A stretch of 64,000 nucleotides of DNA, taken from the NCBI RefSeq assembly GCF_900454835.1, contig NZ_UGTM01000002.1:186001-250000 (forward strand). Reading direction: 5' to 3'. The notes beneath the pieces are model-generated. The model was given only the letters and a program-made list of their open reading frames with translations. It was not told the DNA's origin and did not search any database. The position numbers and the translations under genes are program-made. Every line of letters begins with the position of its first letter. Within the stretch, counting starts at the first letter, position 1. Origin of the DNA: Prevotella denticola (GTDB lineage: Bacteria > Bacteroidota > Bacteroidia > Bacteroidales > Bacteroidaceae). Of this stretch, positions 8,246-16,193 are shown piece by piece.

Positions 8246-8498
8246 CGTATAAAAACCTCTGTGCATAATGCCCATCGTGTCATCGGGCAGGGAAAGCCTC
8301 TGCGGCCTTGACGGTCTTTCTTTTCCATCTGTTCAGGATGACCTTTGTACTGATATTTTACTGTCCGCTATGTCGAAGCCGTTTCAGGAACAGCATCTGA
8401 CCGGTCTTAGGGGAGGAAAAAGAGAACATGGGAGAGAAGACCGCTCCGCCCCATACGCAAACCGCTAACATACAGACACATACAGGCCCTTTCTGGAA

Positions 8499-8605
8499 AG
8501 GTGCTTAGTTGCAATGCAAAAAGGCCTTACCTGACGTGCAAGTAAGCCTTACCTGGACCGCAATCAGGCCTTAGTCGGAAGGCAGGAAGGCGTTGGCTGC
8601 GAAGC
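8499..8605. repeat. Block A of the dispersed ~22-bp repeat family
   Basis: Five degenerate units of 21-23 bp, each beginning AGGnn(T)TA: AGGTGCTTAGTTGCAATGC, AGGCCTTACCTGACGTGCAA, AGCCTTACCTGGACCGCAA, AGGCCTTAGTCGGAAGGCA, AGGCGTTGGCTGCGAAGCC. The first unit carries the end motif AAAGGTGC. The gap 8246-8749 between convergent pheS and trmO contains this block and otherwise no supported gene. Confidence 0.75.
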
Positions 8606-8749
8606 CGGCACTCATTCCCCTCGTTTCCAAGGCAGGCAGAAGCGGCAGAAAACAGATGGGAAACAGTTCGGAGTGTAAAGATATTTCTCCTACTGCATAT
8701 CCTTCTTAGCAACCCCTCCCCATGGGCTTTCCGTCCCTTACGGACAGCC

Positions 8750-9412
8750 TCATTCCACTTCAACGACCTCCAGCACGTCGCCCTCGACCCTGAACCGCAC
8801 CTCCTTATTGCCGAACGGCATGCCATACACACGGCCGGCATCGTGCTGGTACTGCGGCCGCGGGTCCTGGGCAAGCACCTCTTTCAAGGCTGCAAGCTCC
8901 TCCGCACCGAACAGCCTTGCCATCTCATCGGGAACAGTCACAGACAGGAGCTGCCATGCCTTCTTGTCCGTAAAACCGCCTTTGGCTTCCGGATGACTGT
9001 CAACGTAAGGGATGTAAGGCTTCACATCGTAGACGGGTGTCCCGTCCATCAGGTCGGCGCCGGCGACCTCTATCTCTCCGTCAACAATCCGCCTGATGCG
9101 GACAGACGACAGGCCGAGCCCGTTCGGGCGGAAAGGCGACCGTGTGGCAAACACACCCAGCCGCACATTGCCGCCCAGACGGGGAGGACGTACCGTGAGC
9201 TGCACGCCATCGGAGGGGCGATTGGCCGAGAAGCCCCAGACCAGCCAGAGATAATCGAAGTCTTCCAGTCCGCGCAGTGCCTCTTCACGCCGGTAGGGAG
9301 GTTCAAAGACTATCCTGCCGACGAGGCTGCCGGCCAGTCCGCTCTGCCGTGGGATGCCGAACTTCGAGGTCAGCGGAGAGCGGAAAAAGGCAATGGGTTT
9401 GATTTCTTTCAT
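8750..9412 (-). CDS. trmO: tRNA (N6-threonylcarbamoyladenosine(37)-N6)-methyltransferase TrmO
   Basis: TrmO (TsaA/VirR/YaeB family) uses SAM to N6-methylate t6A37 in tRNAs reading ACN codons. 220 residues from the ATG at 9412 (MKEIKPIAFFRSPLTSKFGIP). Typical blocks: FGIPRQSGLAGSLVGRIVFEPPYRREEALRGLEDFDYLWLVWGF (split here only for description), GVFATRSPFRPNGLGLSSVRI, and GADLMDGTPVYDVKPYIPYVD. The C-terminal ~60 residues form the small extra domain with DPRPQYQHDAGRVYGMPF. The -7 element (9425-9418) ends six bases before this ATG, which supports this start over the longer frame and implies an almost leaderless mRNA. Divergent from the OPT transporter. Confidence 0.93.
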   Translation of the reverse strand: MKEIKPIAFFRSPLTSKFGIPRQSGLAGSLVGRIVFEPPYRREEALRGLEDFDYLWLVWGFSANRPSDGVQLTVRPPRLGGNVRLGVFATRSPFRPNGLGLSSVRIRRIVDGEIEVAGADLMDGTPVYDVKPYIPYVDSHPEAKGGFTDKKAWQLLSVTVPDEMARLFGAEELAALKEVLAQDPRPQYQHDAGRVYGMPFGNKEVRFRVEGDVLEVVEVE

Positions 9413-9417
9413 GCTGA

Positions 9418-9425
9418 CAAAGGTA
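9418..9425 (-). promoter_or_regulatory. -7 promoter element of trmO, nearly leaderless
   Basis: TACCTTTG on the minus strand; only five bases separate it from the ATG at 9412, so transcription should begin at or next to the start codon. Confidence 0.6.
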
Positions 9426-9466
9426 ATATTTTGCTGTGAACTGATACAGGATAAACGAATTTTATT

Positions 9467-9474
9467 TATCTTTG
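9467..9474 (+). promoter_or_regulatory. -7 promoter element of the OPT transporter gene
   Basis: TATCTTTG, 24 bases before the ATG at 9499. It rules out any start upstream of about 9480. Confidence 0.65.
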
Positions 9475-9498
9475 CAAGCAAATAATACTATTCAGACA

Positions 9499-11487
9499 AT
9501 GGAAAATAAAGCGAACCAGAACATTGAACTGCCTGAAAACGCCTTCAGGGAGCTGAAAGACGGCGAGACATACGAACCGGTCATGTCGCCGCAGAAAACC
9601 TACCGGGAGGTGAGCCCATGGTCGGTCACGTGGGGAATCCTCATGGCCGTGCTCTTCTCGGCAGCAGCCGCCTACCTCGGACTGAAGGTGGGGCAGGTGT
9701 TTGAAGCGGCCATACCGATCGCCATCATCGCTATCGGCCTTTCGTCCGCCACGAAGCGGAAGAACGCATTGGGCGAGAACGTCATCATCCAGAGCATCGG
9801 TGCCTGCTCGGGTGCCGTCGTGGCAGGCGGCATCTTCGTCATGCCGGCCATCTATATGCTCGACCTGCAGGCCGACTTCTTCAAGATTTTCATCGCCGCC
9901 GCACTGGGCGGTGTGCTGGGCATTCTCTTTCTGATTCCTTTCCGCAAATACTTCGTCAAGGACCAGCACGGCAGATATCCTTTCCCCGAGGCCACGGCAA
10001 CTACACAGGTGCTCGTGAGCGGCGAGAGGGGCGGAAGCCAGGCGAAGCCGCTGCTCATGGCGGGCCTGGTGGGCGGTCTCTACGACTTCGCCGTGGCGAC
10101 CTTCGGCTGGTGGAACGAAAACGTGACCAGCCGCATGATCGGCTTCGGCGAAACAGTTGCCGACAAGGCGAAGCTCGTCTTCAAGGTGAATACAGGTGCC
10201 GCCGTCCTCGGACTGGGTTACATCATCGGGCTGAAATACGCCTTCATCATCTGCATGGGTTCGCTTACCGTCTGGTGGCTCATCGTGCCGGGCATGGCCC
10301 TCGTCTTCCCCGACACCGTACTGAACCAGTGGGATCCGTCCGTCACGACAGCCGTCGGACAGATGGCCCCGGAAGCCATCTTCAAGGCCTATGCACGCTC
10401 CATCGGCATCGGCGGCATCGCCATGTCGGGCATCATCGGCATCGTGAAGTCGTGGGGCATCATCAAGAGCGCCGTCGGACTGGCGGCCCGTGAGATGAAA
10501 GGGAAAGGCAGCGGACAGGACGAAGTCATCCGCACGCAGCGCGACATCTCGTTCAAGATCATCGCCTTCGGGAGCATCGCCACGCTTATCGTGACCTTCC
10601 TCTTCTTCTATCTGGGCGTGATGGACTTCAATCTCCTCCATGCCGTCGTGGGCATTCTCCTTGTGGCTGTCATCGCCTTCCTCTTCACTACGGTGGCCGC
10701 CAACGCCATTGCCATCGTGGGCAGCAACCCGGTATCGGGCATGACGCTCATGACGCTGATTCTTGCTTCCGTCGTCATGGTGGCCGTAGGACTGAAAGGC
10801 AACGCCGGAATGCTGGCGGCACTCCTGATGGGCGGCGTGGTCTGCACGGCACTGTCGATGGCAGGCTCGTTCATCACCGACCTGAAGATCGGCTACTGGC
10901 TCGGGACGACACCGAAGAAACAGGAGACCTGGAAGTTCCTCGGCACGGTCATCTCTGCGGCGACGGTCGCCGGCGTGATGATTGTCCTCGACAAGACCTA
11001 CGGCTTCAACTCGGGCAAGCTCGCCGCTCCGCAGGCCAATGCGATGGCGGCGGTCATCAAGCCGCTGATGAGCGGACAGGGTGCGCCGTGGGTGCTCTAC
11101 GGCATCGGCGCTGTCATCGCCCTCGTGCTCGACCGCTGCAAAGTGCCGGCCCTGGCGTTTTCCCTGGGTATGTTCATTCCGCTGGAACTGAACATTCCGC
11201 TGCTGGTAGGCGGTACGGTGAACTGGTACGTGACGACCCGCTCCAAGGACGAGGCTGTCAACAAGGCGCGCGGCGACAAGGGTACGCTGCTGGCCTCGGG
11301 CTTCATTGCCGGCGGTGCGCTGATGGGTGTCGTCTCTGCGCTGCTGAAGTTCGGCGGCATCGAGTGTGATTATTCCGCCTGGTGGGAAAACCACCTCTCC
11401 GAGCTGCTTTCGCTCGTGGCATATGCCGCATTGATTCTCTTTTTCATCCTGGCCACCCGGTCGGACAAGAGAGAGAAGGCTGCATAA
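9499..11487 (+). CDS. OPT family oligopeptide transporter
   Basis: 662 residues from the ATG at 9499 (MENKANQNIELPENAF), with roughly 15 hydrophobic segments. OPT-family hallmarks: SPWSVTWGILMAVLFSAAAAYLGLKVGQVFEAAIPIAI near the N-terminus (written here in pieces: TWGILMAVLFSAAAAY, LGLKVGQVFEAAIPIA), ENVIIQSIGACSGAVVAGGIF, FPEATATTQVLV and the C-terminal FSLGMFIPLELNIPLLVGG. Members import di- to oligopeptides or metal-peptide chelates across the inner membrane, probably with protons; in amino-acid-fermenting Bacteroidales this fits peptide nutrition. Single-gene unit with its own promoter and a strong terminator. An earlier in-frame codon at 9472 lies inside the -7 element and is rejected. 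Confidence 0.93.
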   Translation: MENKANQNIELPENAFRELKDGETYEPVMSPQKTYREVSPWSVTWGILMAVLFSAAAAYLGLKVGQVFEAAIPIAIIAIGLSSATKRKNALGENVIIQSIGACSGAVVAGGIFVMPAIYMLDLQADFFKIFIAAALGGVLGILFLIPFRKYFVKDQHGRYPFPEATATTQVLVSGERGGSQAKPLLMAGLVGGLYDFAVATFGWWNENVTSRMIGFGETVADKAKLVFKVNTGAAVLGLGYIIGLKYAFIICMGSLTVWWLIVPGMALVFPDTVLNQWDPSVTTAVGQMAPEAIFKAYARSIGIGGIAMSGIIGIVKSWGIIKSAVGLAAREMKGKGSGQDEVIRTQRDISFKIIAFGSIATLIVTFLFFYLGVMDFNLLHAVVGILLVAVIAFLFTTVAANAIAIVGSNPVSGMTLMTLILASVVMVAVGLKGNAGMLAALLMGGVVCTALSMAGSFITDLKIGYWLGTTPKKQETWKFLGTVISAATVAGVMIVLDKTYGFNSGKLAAPQANAMAAVIKPLMSGQGAPWVLYGIGAVIALVLDRCKVPALAFSLGMFIPLELNIPLLVGGTVNWYVTTRSKDEAVNKARGDKGTLLASGFIAGGALMGVVSALLKFGGIECDYSAWWENHLSELLSLVAYAALILFFILATRSDKREKAA

Positions 11488-11490
11488 GAA

Positions 11491-11549
11491 ACAGAAGCCC
11501 CCCGCCTCTCCGTATGGCTGTATGCTGCGGAAAGGCGGGGGGCTTCTGT
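11491..11549. terminator. Strong hairpin between OPT transporter and trpB2 (bidirectional)
   Basis: ACAGAAGCCCCCCGCCT (11491-11507) and its exact complement (11533-11549), followed on the plus strand by CTTTGGG. It serves the OPT gene (stop 11487) and, read in reverse, trpB2 (stop 11597). Confidence 0.75.
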
Positions 11550-11596
11550 CTTTGGGCTGACGGTCAGGTTCTGCCTGGCGGATTCTGTGCGGTGTG

Positions 11597-12958
11597 CTAC
11601 ACTTTCGGCACAGTCTGGAGATTCCGGACGATGTCTTCGTCCGACAGGGTATAGTTCTGCAGGTCGCCGTTGATATACGAATCGTAGGCGGTCATGTCGA
11701 TCAGTCCGTGCCCGGAAAGGCAGAAGAGAAGAACCTCCTGCCGGCCGCTCTCTTTTGCTTTCTTCGCCTCGCGGATGGTGGCGGCGATGGCATGGCAGCT
11801 CTCGGGAGCGGGGATGATGCCCTCGGTGCGGGAGAAGAGGATGCCGGCCTCGAAACTCTCCAGCTGCGGGATGTCCATGCCGTGCATATAGCCGTCCTTG
11901 ATGAGCTGGCTCACAATGACACCGGCACCGTGGTAGCGCAGCCCGCCGGCATGGATGTTCGCCGGTTTGAAATCGTGTCCGAGGGTGTACATCGGCAGCA
12001 GCGGCGTATAACCCGCCTCATCGCCGAAGTCGTATTCGAACCTGCCGCGCGTCAGCTTCGGACAGCTGTCGGGTTCTGCTGCGATGAACTCCGTATGTCT
12101 TCCGTCAAGGAGACTGTGCCGCATGAAAGGGAAAGCGATGCCGCCGAAGTTGCTGCCGCCGCCGAAGCAGGCAATCACCTTGTCGGGATATTCGCCGGCC
12201 ATCGTCATCTGCTTCTCGGCCTCCAGACCGATGATGGTCTGGTGCAGGGCTACGTGGTTCAAGACAGAACCGAGGGTGTATTTGCAGCGGGGAGTCGTCC
12301 GGGCCAGCTCGATGGCCTCGGAAATGGCGGTTCCCAAAGAGCCTGGATGCATGGGGTCGCGGGTGACGATGTCCTTGCCGGCACGCGTCGACATGGAGGG
12401 CGACCCTTCCACCATCGCACCGAAGGCACGCATGATCAGCGACCGGTAAGGCTTCTGCTGCATGGAAATCTTCACCTGGTAGACAGCCGCCTCCAGCCCG
12501 AACACCTTCGCGGCATAGGACAGGGCGGCCCCCCACTGGCCGGCACCGGTCTCCGTGGTGACGTTCGTAACGCCTTCCTGCTTGCAGTAGTAGCACTGCG
12601 GAAGGGCAGAGTTGACCTTGTGCGAGCCCAGCGGATTCACGCTTTCGTTCTTGAAGTAGATGTGGGCCGGCGTGTCAAGGGCTTTCTCCAGGGCGTAGGC
12701 ACGGACGAGCGGTGTCGAACGGTAATACCGGTACATATCCAGCACCTCTTCCGGAATGTCAATCCATGCGTGCTCCGTGTCAAGCTCCTGACGGGAACAT
12801 TCCATGCTGAAGATCTCGGCAAGATCCTCGGCTTTCATGGGCTTGTGGGTGACAGGATGGAGGGGAGGAAGCGGTTTGACCGGCATATCCGCCTGAATGT
12901 TGTACCACTGTGTGGGAATGTCCTGCTCATCGAGCAGGTATCTTTTCTGGTGTGCCAT
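11597..12958 (-). CDS. trpB: Tryptophan synthase beta chain-like protein, TrpB2 type
   Basis: PLP enzyme of the TrpB2 class (453 residues; TrpB1 is ~400). It makes Trp from Ser and indole, or acts as an indole-salvage or other Ser/Thr beta-replacement enzyme. The PLP lysine is Lys114 in NPLGSHKVNSALP; ETGAGQWGAALSYAAKVFG and the phosphate loop ACFGGGSNFGG are clear. TrpB2-specific features are the long N-terminus (RYLLDEQDIPTQWYNIQADMP) and the LPMYTLGHDF...HAGGLRYHGAG region. No trpA or other trp gene is nearby, so it stands alone with its own promoter (-7 at 13040-13033). That context favours indole salvage, but this is inference. Confidence 0.94.
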   Translation of the reverse strand: MAHQKRYLLDEQDIPTQWYNIQADMPVKPLPPLHPVTHKPMKAEDLAEIFSMECSRQELDTEHAWIDIPEEVLDMYRYYRSTPLVRAYALEKALDTPAHIYFKNESVNPLGSHKVNSALPQCYYCKQEGVTNVTTETGAGQWGAALSYAAKVFGLEAAVYQVKISMQQKPYRSLIMRAFGAMVEGSPSMSTRAGKDIVTRDPMHPGSLGTAISEAIELARTTPRCKYTLGSVLNHVALHQTIIGLEAEKQMTMAGEYPDKVIACFGGGSNFGGIAFPFMRHSLLDGRHTEFIAAEPDSCPKLTRGRFEYDFGDEAGYTPLLPMYTLGHDFKPANIHAGGLRYHGAGVIVSQLIKDGYMHGMDIPQLESFEAGILFSRTEGIIPAPESCHAIAATIREAKKAKESGRQEVLLFCLSGHGLIDMTAYDSYINGDLQNYTLSDEDIVRNLQTVPKV

Positions 12959-13032
12959 ACTGTTCTGTTTTATAGGATAGATAGTTCTCCTCTATAGGAT
13001 AGATAGATTTCCCCGGACGTGGGGACGTTCTG

Positions 13033-13040
13033 CAAAATTA
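13033..13040 (-). promoter_or_regulatory. -7 promoter element of trpB2
   Basis: TAATTTTG on the minus strand, about 75 bases before the ATG. The leader contains two near-identical ATAGGATAGATAG-type copies (12971-13007, read on the plus strand), which could be regulatory. Confidence 0.55.
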
Positions 13041-13082
13041 CAAAATAAGATTTTCTAAATGCACGGAATACTGATATTTTTC

Positions 13083-13090
13083 GTAATTTT
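13083..13090 (+). promoter_or_regulatory. -7 promoter element of the sodium:solute symporter gene
   Basis: TAATTTTG with the ATG nine bases further on at 13100; a leader of only a few bases is implied. Confidence 0.6.
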
Positions 13091-13099
13091 GCCGCCGCT

Positions 13100-14527
13100 A
13101 TGATTATCATCGGTACTATTCTTGCATACTTTTGCATCTTACTGTTAATCAGCAGAGCCACCGGCCACAAGGCCGACAACGAAGCTTTCTTCCGTGCAAA
13201 CGGCAGGTCGGCGTGGTATCTGGTGGCATTCGGCATGATCGGAGCAAGCATCTCGGGGGTCACCTTCGTCAGTGTCCCGGGCATGGTGATGGCGGGTGAC
13301 ATGACCTATATGCAGACCTGCCTGGGCTTCATACTCGGTTATTTTGCCGTGGCGTTCCTGCTTCTTCCGGTCTATTACAGGCTGCGGCTGACCACCATCT
13401 ACGCCTACCTGCGTGGCCGTCTGGGACGGCAGAGCTACAAGACAGGGGCAGGCTTCTTCCTGCTGTCCAAGATGACGGGTGCCGCCGTCCGCTTCTATGT
13501 GGTCTGCATGATTCTCCAGCAGTTCGTGCTCGATGCGTACGGTGTCCCTTTCCCGGTGACGGTCGTCGTCCTTGTCGCACTCATCTGGCTCTATACACGC
13601 CGTGGGGGAATCCGCACGCTCGTGCTGACGGACACCTTCCAGACCCTCTGCATGCTTCTTGCACTTCTGCTTATAATATATAAAGTGGTTGATACCCTCG
13701 GGATGACACTCCCCGAGGCAGCCCGCACAATAGCCGCCGACAGCCACAGCCGCATATTCGTCTTCGACGACTGGATGTCGAAGCAGAACTTCTGGAAACA
13801 GTTTCTCAGCGGCATCTTCATCGTCATCGTCATGACGGGACTGGACCAGGACATGATGCAGAAGAACCTTACCTGCAAGACCCTGCACGAAGCGCAGAAG
13901 GATATGTGCAGCTACGGATTCGCCTTTGTGCCTGCCAATCTGCTCTTCCTGTCGCTCGGTGTGCTGCTGATGACCTATTACAGCAGGACAGGACAGCCGC
14001 TGCCGGACCTGCCCGACGACCTTATGCTGCAGGCGGTTGCAGGCGGACAGCTGGGCACATGGGTGGTCATCCTCTTCACAATCGGCATCGTAGCGGCCTG
14101 TTTTTCCAGTGCCGACTCGGCGCTGACAGCCCTCACAACCACCTTCTGCGTTGACATCTGCAACCGGGAGAAGGACGAGCAGCTGCGCAAGAAGGCACAT
14201 CTCGGTATGTCAGTCGTATTCGTACTGTTCATTCTCGTCTTCCGTCTGGTCAACTCAACAAGTCTGATCGATGCCATCTACACCATCGTCTCCTATACCT
14301 ACGGACCACTCCTGGGACTGTTTTCCTTCGGTCTGCTTACAAAACGGAGCGTCAACGACCGTTACATACCTTATGTGGCAGTCGCCAGTCCGCTGCTCTG
14401 TTTTGCCCTGGATGCCGTCGTATCAAGGACGACAGGCTATAGGTTCGGCTACGAACTGCTGATGCTGAACGGCCTGATCACCTTCACAGGATGCTGGCTG
14501 TCAGGGCAGACAGCTTCTGCACGGTAG
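13100..14527 (+). CDS. Sodium:solute symporter (SSS family)
   Basis: 475 residues with about 13 hydrophobic helices and the LeuT-like SSS signature region: FRANGRSAWYLVAFGMIGASISGVTFVS near the start, an ELTDTFQT-equivalent at RTLVLTDTFQTL, GLDQDMMQKNLTCK in the middle and IVAACFSSADSALTALTTTFC, the Na+-site helix (TM8), near residue 340. Substrate cannot be told from sequence; the branch includes Bacteroidetes proteins annotated as proline, sialic acid or glucose symporters. Inner membrane. Single gene with a short-leader promoter, ending 36 bases from the convergent pantothenate kinase gene. Confidence 0.9.
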   Translation: MIIIGTILAYFCILLLISRATGHKADNEAFFRANGRSAWYLVAFGMIGASISGVTFVSVPGMVMAGDMTYMQTCLGFILGYFAVAFLLLPVYYRLRLTTIYAYLRGRLGRQSYKTGAGFFLLSKMTGAAVRFYVVCMILQQFVLDAYGVPFPVTVVVLVALIWLYTRRGGIRTLVLTDTFQTLCMLLALLLIIYKVVDTLGMTLPEAARTIAADSHSRIFVFDDWMSKQNFWKQFLSGIFIVIVMTGLDQDMMQKNLTCKTLHEAQKDMCSYGFAFVPANLLFLSLGVLLMTYYSRTGQPLPDLPDDLMLQAVAGGQLGTWVVILFTIGIVAACFSSADSALTALTTTFCVDICNREKDEQLRKKAHLGMSVVFVLFILVFRLVNSTSLIDAIYTIVSYTYGPLLGLFSFGLLTKRSVNDRYIPYVAVASPLLCFALDAVVSRTTGYRFGYELLMLNGLITFTGCWLSGQTASAR

Positions 14528-14563
14528 CGTCTCTGCACTGCCACGGCCATATTCTGCCCGGTC

Positions 14564-15394
14564 TCACACGGTTCGCGGCCGGCCGGCCTGCAATGCCGCA
14601 CCGATAGCCGTGCAGTATTCAGAATATTTCGGAATGATGAAACGGACATCATAAATCTTCTCCATCACCGGGAAAAGCAGCTCACACTGCGGCAGCAACG
14701 TGAGGTTGCCGATGAGTACGAAATCGCGGATGTCGCTGTTCAGCGCACTCAGAATCGTCGCCGAACCGATAGACTGCAACACCAGCCCTATCAGTCCCAG
14801 GGCAATATCCTCACGGCTGGCATTCGCCTGTGCATTGGCAAAGAGCGAGGCTGTCGCATCCATCGGAAGCCCGGGAAGCGGATTGGTGGAGATGTCCTTG
14901 ATCTGCAGGTTGATGCGAGATATGTCGCCTTTCATGGCCAGAGCGATGATTTCCCTGAAGTCGTCCGTCTTCAGGAGCAGGCGCGACAGACCGCTCAGCG
15001 TACCTCCGCCGATGCCGATGCCGCCGACATGGCGCACTTCATTGCCGTCGCAGAGTACAAGCGACGTACCGGTGCCCATGGAGACGACTATCATCCGCTG
15101 CAGCTTCGATTCAAACTGTGCGCCCAGCCCATCGGCAAGGAACTCATCGGCTTTCGCCGTCGGAAGCCCGTAGACAGGCTTGTTGATATAATGTGCGCCC
15201 ACGCCGGTGAGCATGACCTGCTCGACATCGGACAGGTCGATCCGGTTGTCATACAGGTATTTCCCGAACGCCCCATACAACGATGTCACCGGATCGGTGG
15301 CCTTGATGCGCAGCGGTTTCACCACTTTCCCCTCTCTGATTCCGACAATCTTGGTCGTCGAAATCCCCACATCTATACCAATGGAAATCTTCAT
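14564..15394 (-). CDS. coaW: Type II pantothenate kinase
   Basis: 276 residues with the ASKHA fold: phosphate-1 GIDVGISTTKIVGI at the N-terminus, SMGTGTSLVL (phosphate-2), HVGGIGIGGGTLSGLSRLLL and the adenosine-binding LIGNLTL. This pattern is that of eukaryotic-type/Staphylococcus-like PanK-II, which phosphorylates pantothenate as the first step of coenzyme A synthesis. FGGG-like motif GIGGGTLSGL distinguishes it from BadF/BcrA ATPases. Normal length. Its promoter is at 15450-15443. Whether this is the only PanK of the organism cannot be seen; many Bacteroidetes use type III instead, so this is a useful lineage marker. Confidence 0.9.
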   Translation of the reverse strand: MKISIGIDVGISTTKIVGIREGKVVKPLRIKATDPVTSLYGAFGKYLYDNRIDLSDVEQVMLTGVGAHYINKPVYGLPTAKADEFLADGLGAQFESKLQRMIVVSMGTGTSLVLCDGNEVRHVGGIGIGGGTLSGLSRLLLKTDDFREIIALAMKGDISRINLQIKDISTNPLPGLPMDATASLFANAQANASREDIALGLIGLVLQSIGSATILSALNSDIRDFVLIGNLTLLPQCELLFPVMEKIYDVRFIIPKYSEYCTAIGAALQAGRPRTV

Positions 15395-15442
15395 ACACCT
15401 TATTTAATATATGGGACAAATCTGTTCCGACAAATCATGCCG

Positions 15443-15450
15443 CAAAGTTA
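15443..15450 (-). promoter_or_regulatory. -7 promoter element of coaW
   Basis: TAACTTTG on the minus strand, about 48 bases before the ATG at 15394. Confidence 0.55.
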
Positions 15451-15533
15451 CAAAAAAGACAAGAGTTTAAGACCGATACCGGGAGTTTTTGCAAAAAAGA
15501 CATAAAATATTTCTCTATTAAGCTGAAAATGAG

Positions 15534-15541
15534 TATCTTTG
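15534..15541 (+). promoter_or_regulatory. -7 promoter element of the HU gene
   Basis: TATCTTTG, with an A-rich, G-poor leader of about 50 bases before the ATG at 15597, typical for strongly translated Bacteroidetes mRNAs. Confidence 0.65.
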
Positions 15542-15596
15542 CACTCCGTTATAACGAGAGAACAAAGAATAACATCAACAAAGAACAAAAAACAAA

Positions 15597-15875
15597 ATGA
15601 CGAAAGCAGACATCATCAATGAGATAGCGACATCTACAGGCATCGCCAAGAAGGATGTTTCAGCTGTAGTTGAGTCTTTCATGGAGGCCATCAAAGGCAG
15701 CTTGCTGGAAAAGAAAGAGAACGTTTACCTGCGTGGTTTCGGCAGTTTCATCGTGAAGCACCGCGCCGAGAAGACCGCACGCAACATCTCCAAGAACACC
15801 ACCATCACCATCCCGGCCCACAACTTCCCGAGTTTCAAGCCTGCGAAGACTTTCATCGAGGACATGAAGAAGTAA
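15597..15875 (+). CDS. HU-family DNA-binding protein
   Basis: 92 residues, the standard HU/IHF size. It starts MTKADIINEIATSTGIAKKDV and contains the central VYLRGFGSFIVKHRAEKTARN and the arm segment with the conserved Pro (TITIPAHNFPSFKPAK). HU bends and compacts DNA as a dimer in the nucleoid. Strong promoter and an A-rich leader indicate high expression. The tiny basic protein gene begins 43 bases downstream and RNase G/E follows, so the three may form one transcription unit. Confidence 0.95.
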   Translation: MTKADIINEIATSTGIAKKDVSAVVESFMEAIKGSLLEKKENVYLRGFGSFIVKHRAEKTARNISKNTTITIPAHNFPSFKPAKTFIEDMKK

Positions 15876-15917
15876 TCACTTATAAATACAACAACAAATT
15901 AAAAACATTTTAAAGCT

Positions 15918-16007
15918 ATGCCAAACGGAAAGAAGAAAAAGGGACACAAGATGGCTACGCACAAGCGTAAAAAGAGATTAAGAAAGAACAGGCACAAGAG
16001 CAAGTAA
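15918..16007 (+). CDS. 29-residue highly basic protein, AURKAIP1/COX24 (bS22/mS38)-like
   Basis: A complete 30-codon frame, MPNGKKKKGHKMATHKRKKR followed by LRKNRHKSK. Sixteen of 29 residues are Lys, Arg or His. The arrangement KM-x-x-HK-x-KK-x-x-K resembles the AURKAIP1/COX24 domain found in mitochondrial mS38 and in the mycobacterial small-subunit protein bS22, so a role on the 30S ribosomal subunit is likely. I recall near-identical short proteins in other Bacteroidetes in front of the RNase G/E gene, as here. Too short for most gene finders. The preceding A-rich leader (AAAAACATTTTAAAGCT) is typical for expressed genes. Confidence 0.8.
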   Translation: MPNGKKKKGHKMATHKRKKRLRKNRHKSK

Positions 16008-16193
16008 GCCCCACACAGGCCGAAAGCCCTTTCCACAGACTTTCTGAACATGACGGGGCGTGTCATCGCGACAGACTTCCCTTCCCTGGAAGTGCGACGA
16101 CAGGTTCCGCTTTTTATTATCTGTAAGTATTGTCCGGCACGGTTTTCCATGAAACGGAAGGCAGCGGGAGGATAGTTATAACAAACGAAGAAG

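Noticed and set aside
8499..8605. Possible CRISPR array
   Set aside because: Unit length of 22 bp with no constant repeat and no spacer separation, no cas genes anywhere; the same units occur at four other sites.
9466..11394. Very long open frame (about 640 codons) on the minus strand, opposite the OPT transporter gene
   Set aside because: Its product is His/Asp/Arg-rich nonsense without family resemblance; it mirrors the GC-rich third-position bias of the real gene, which has motifs and a promoter.
13145..14200. Minus-strand frame opposite the sodium:solute symporter
   Set aside because: Shadow of a membrane protein gene; composition biased, no start context.
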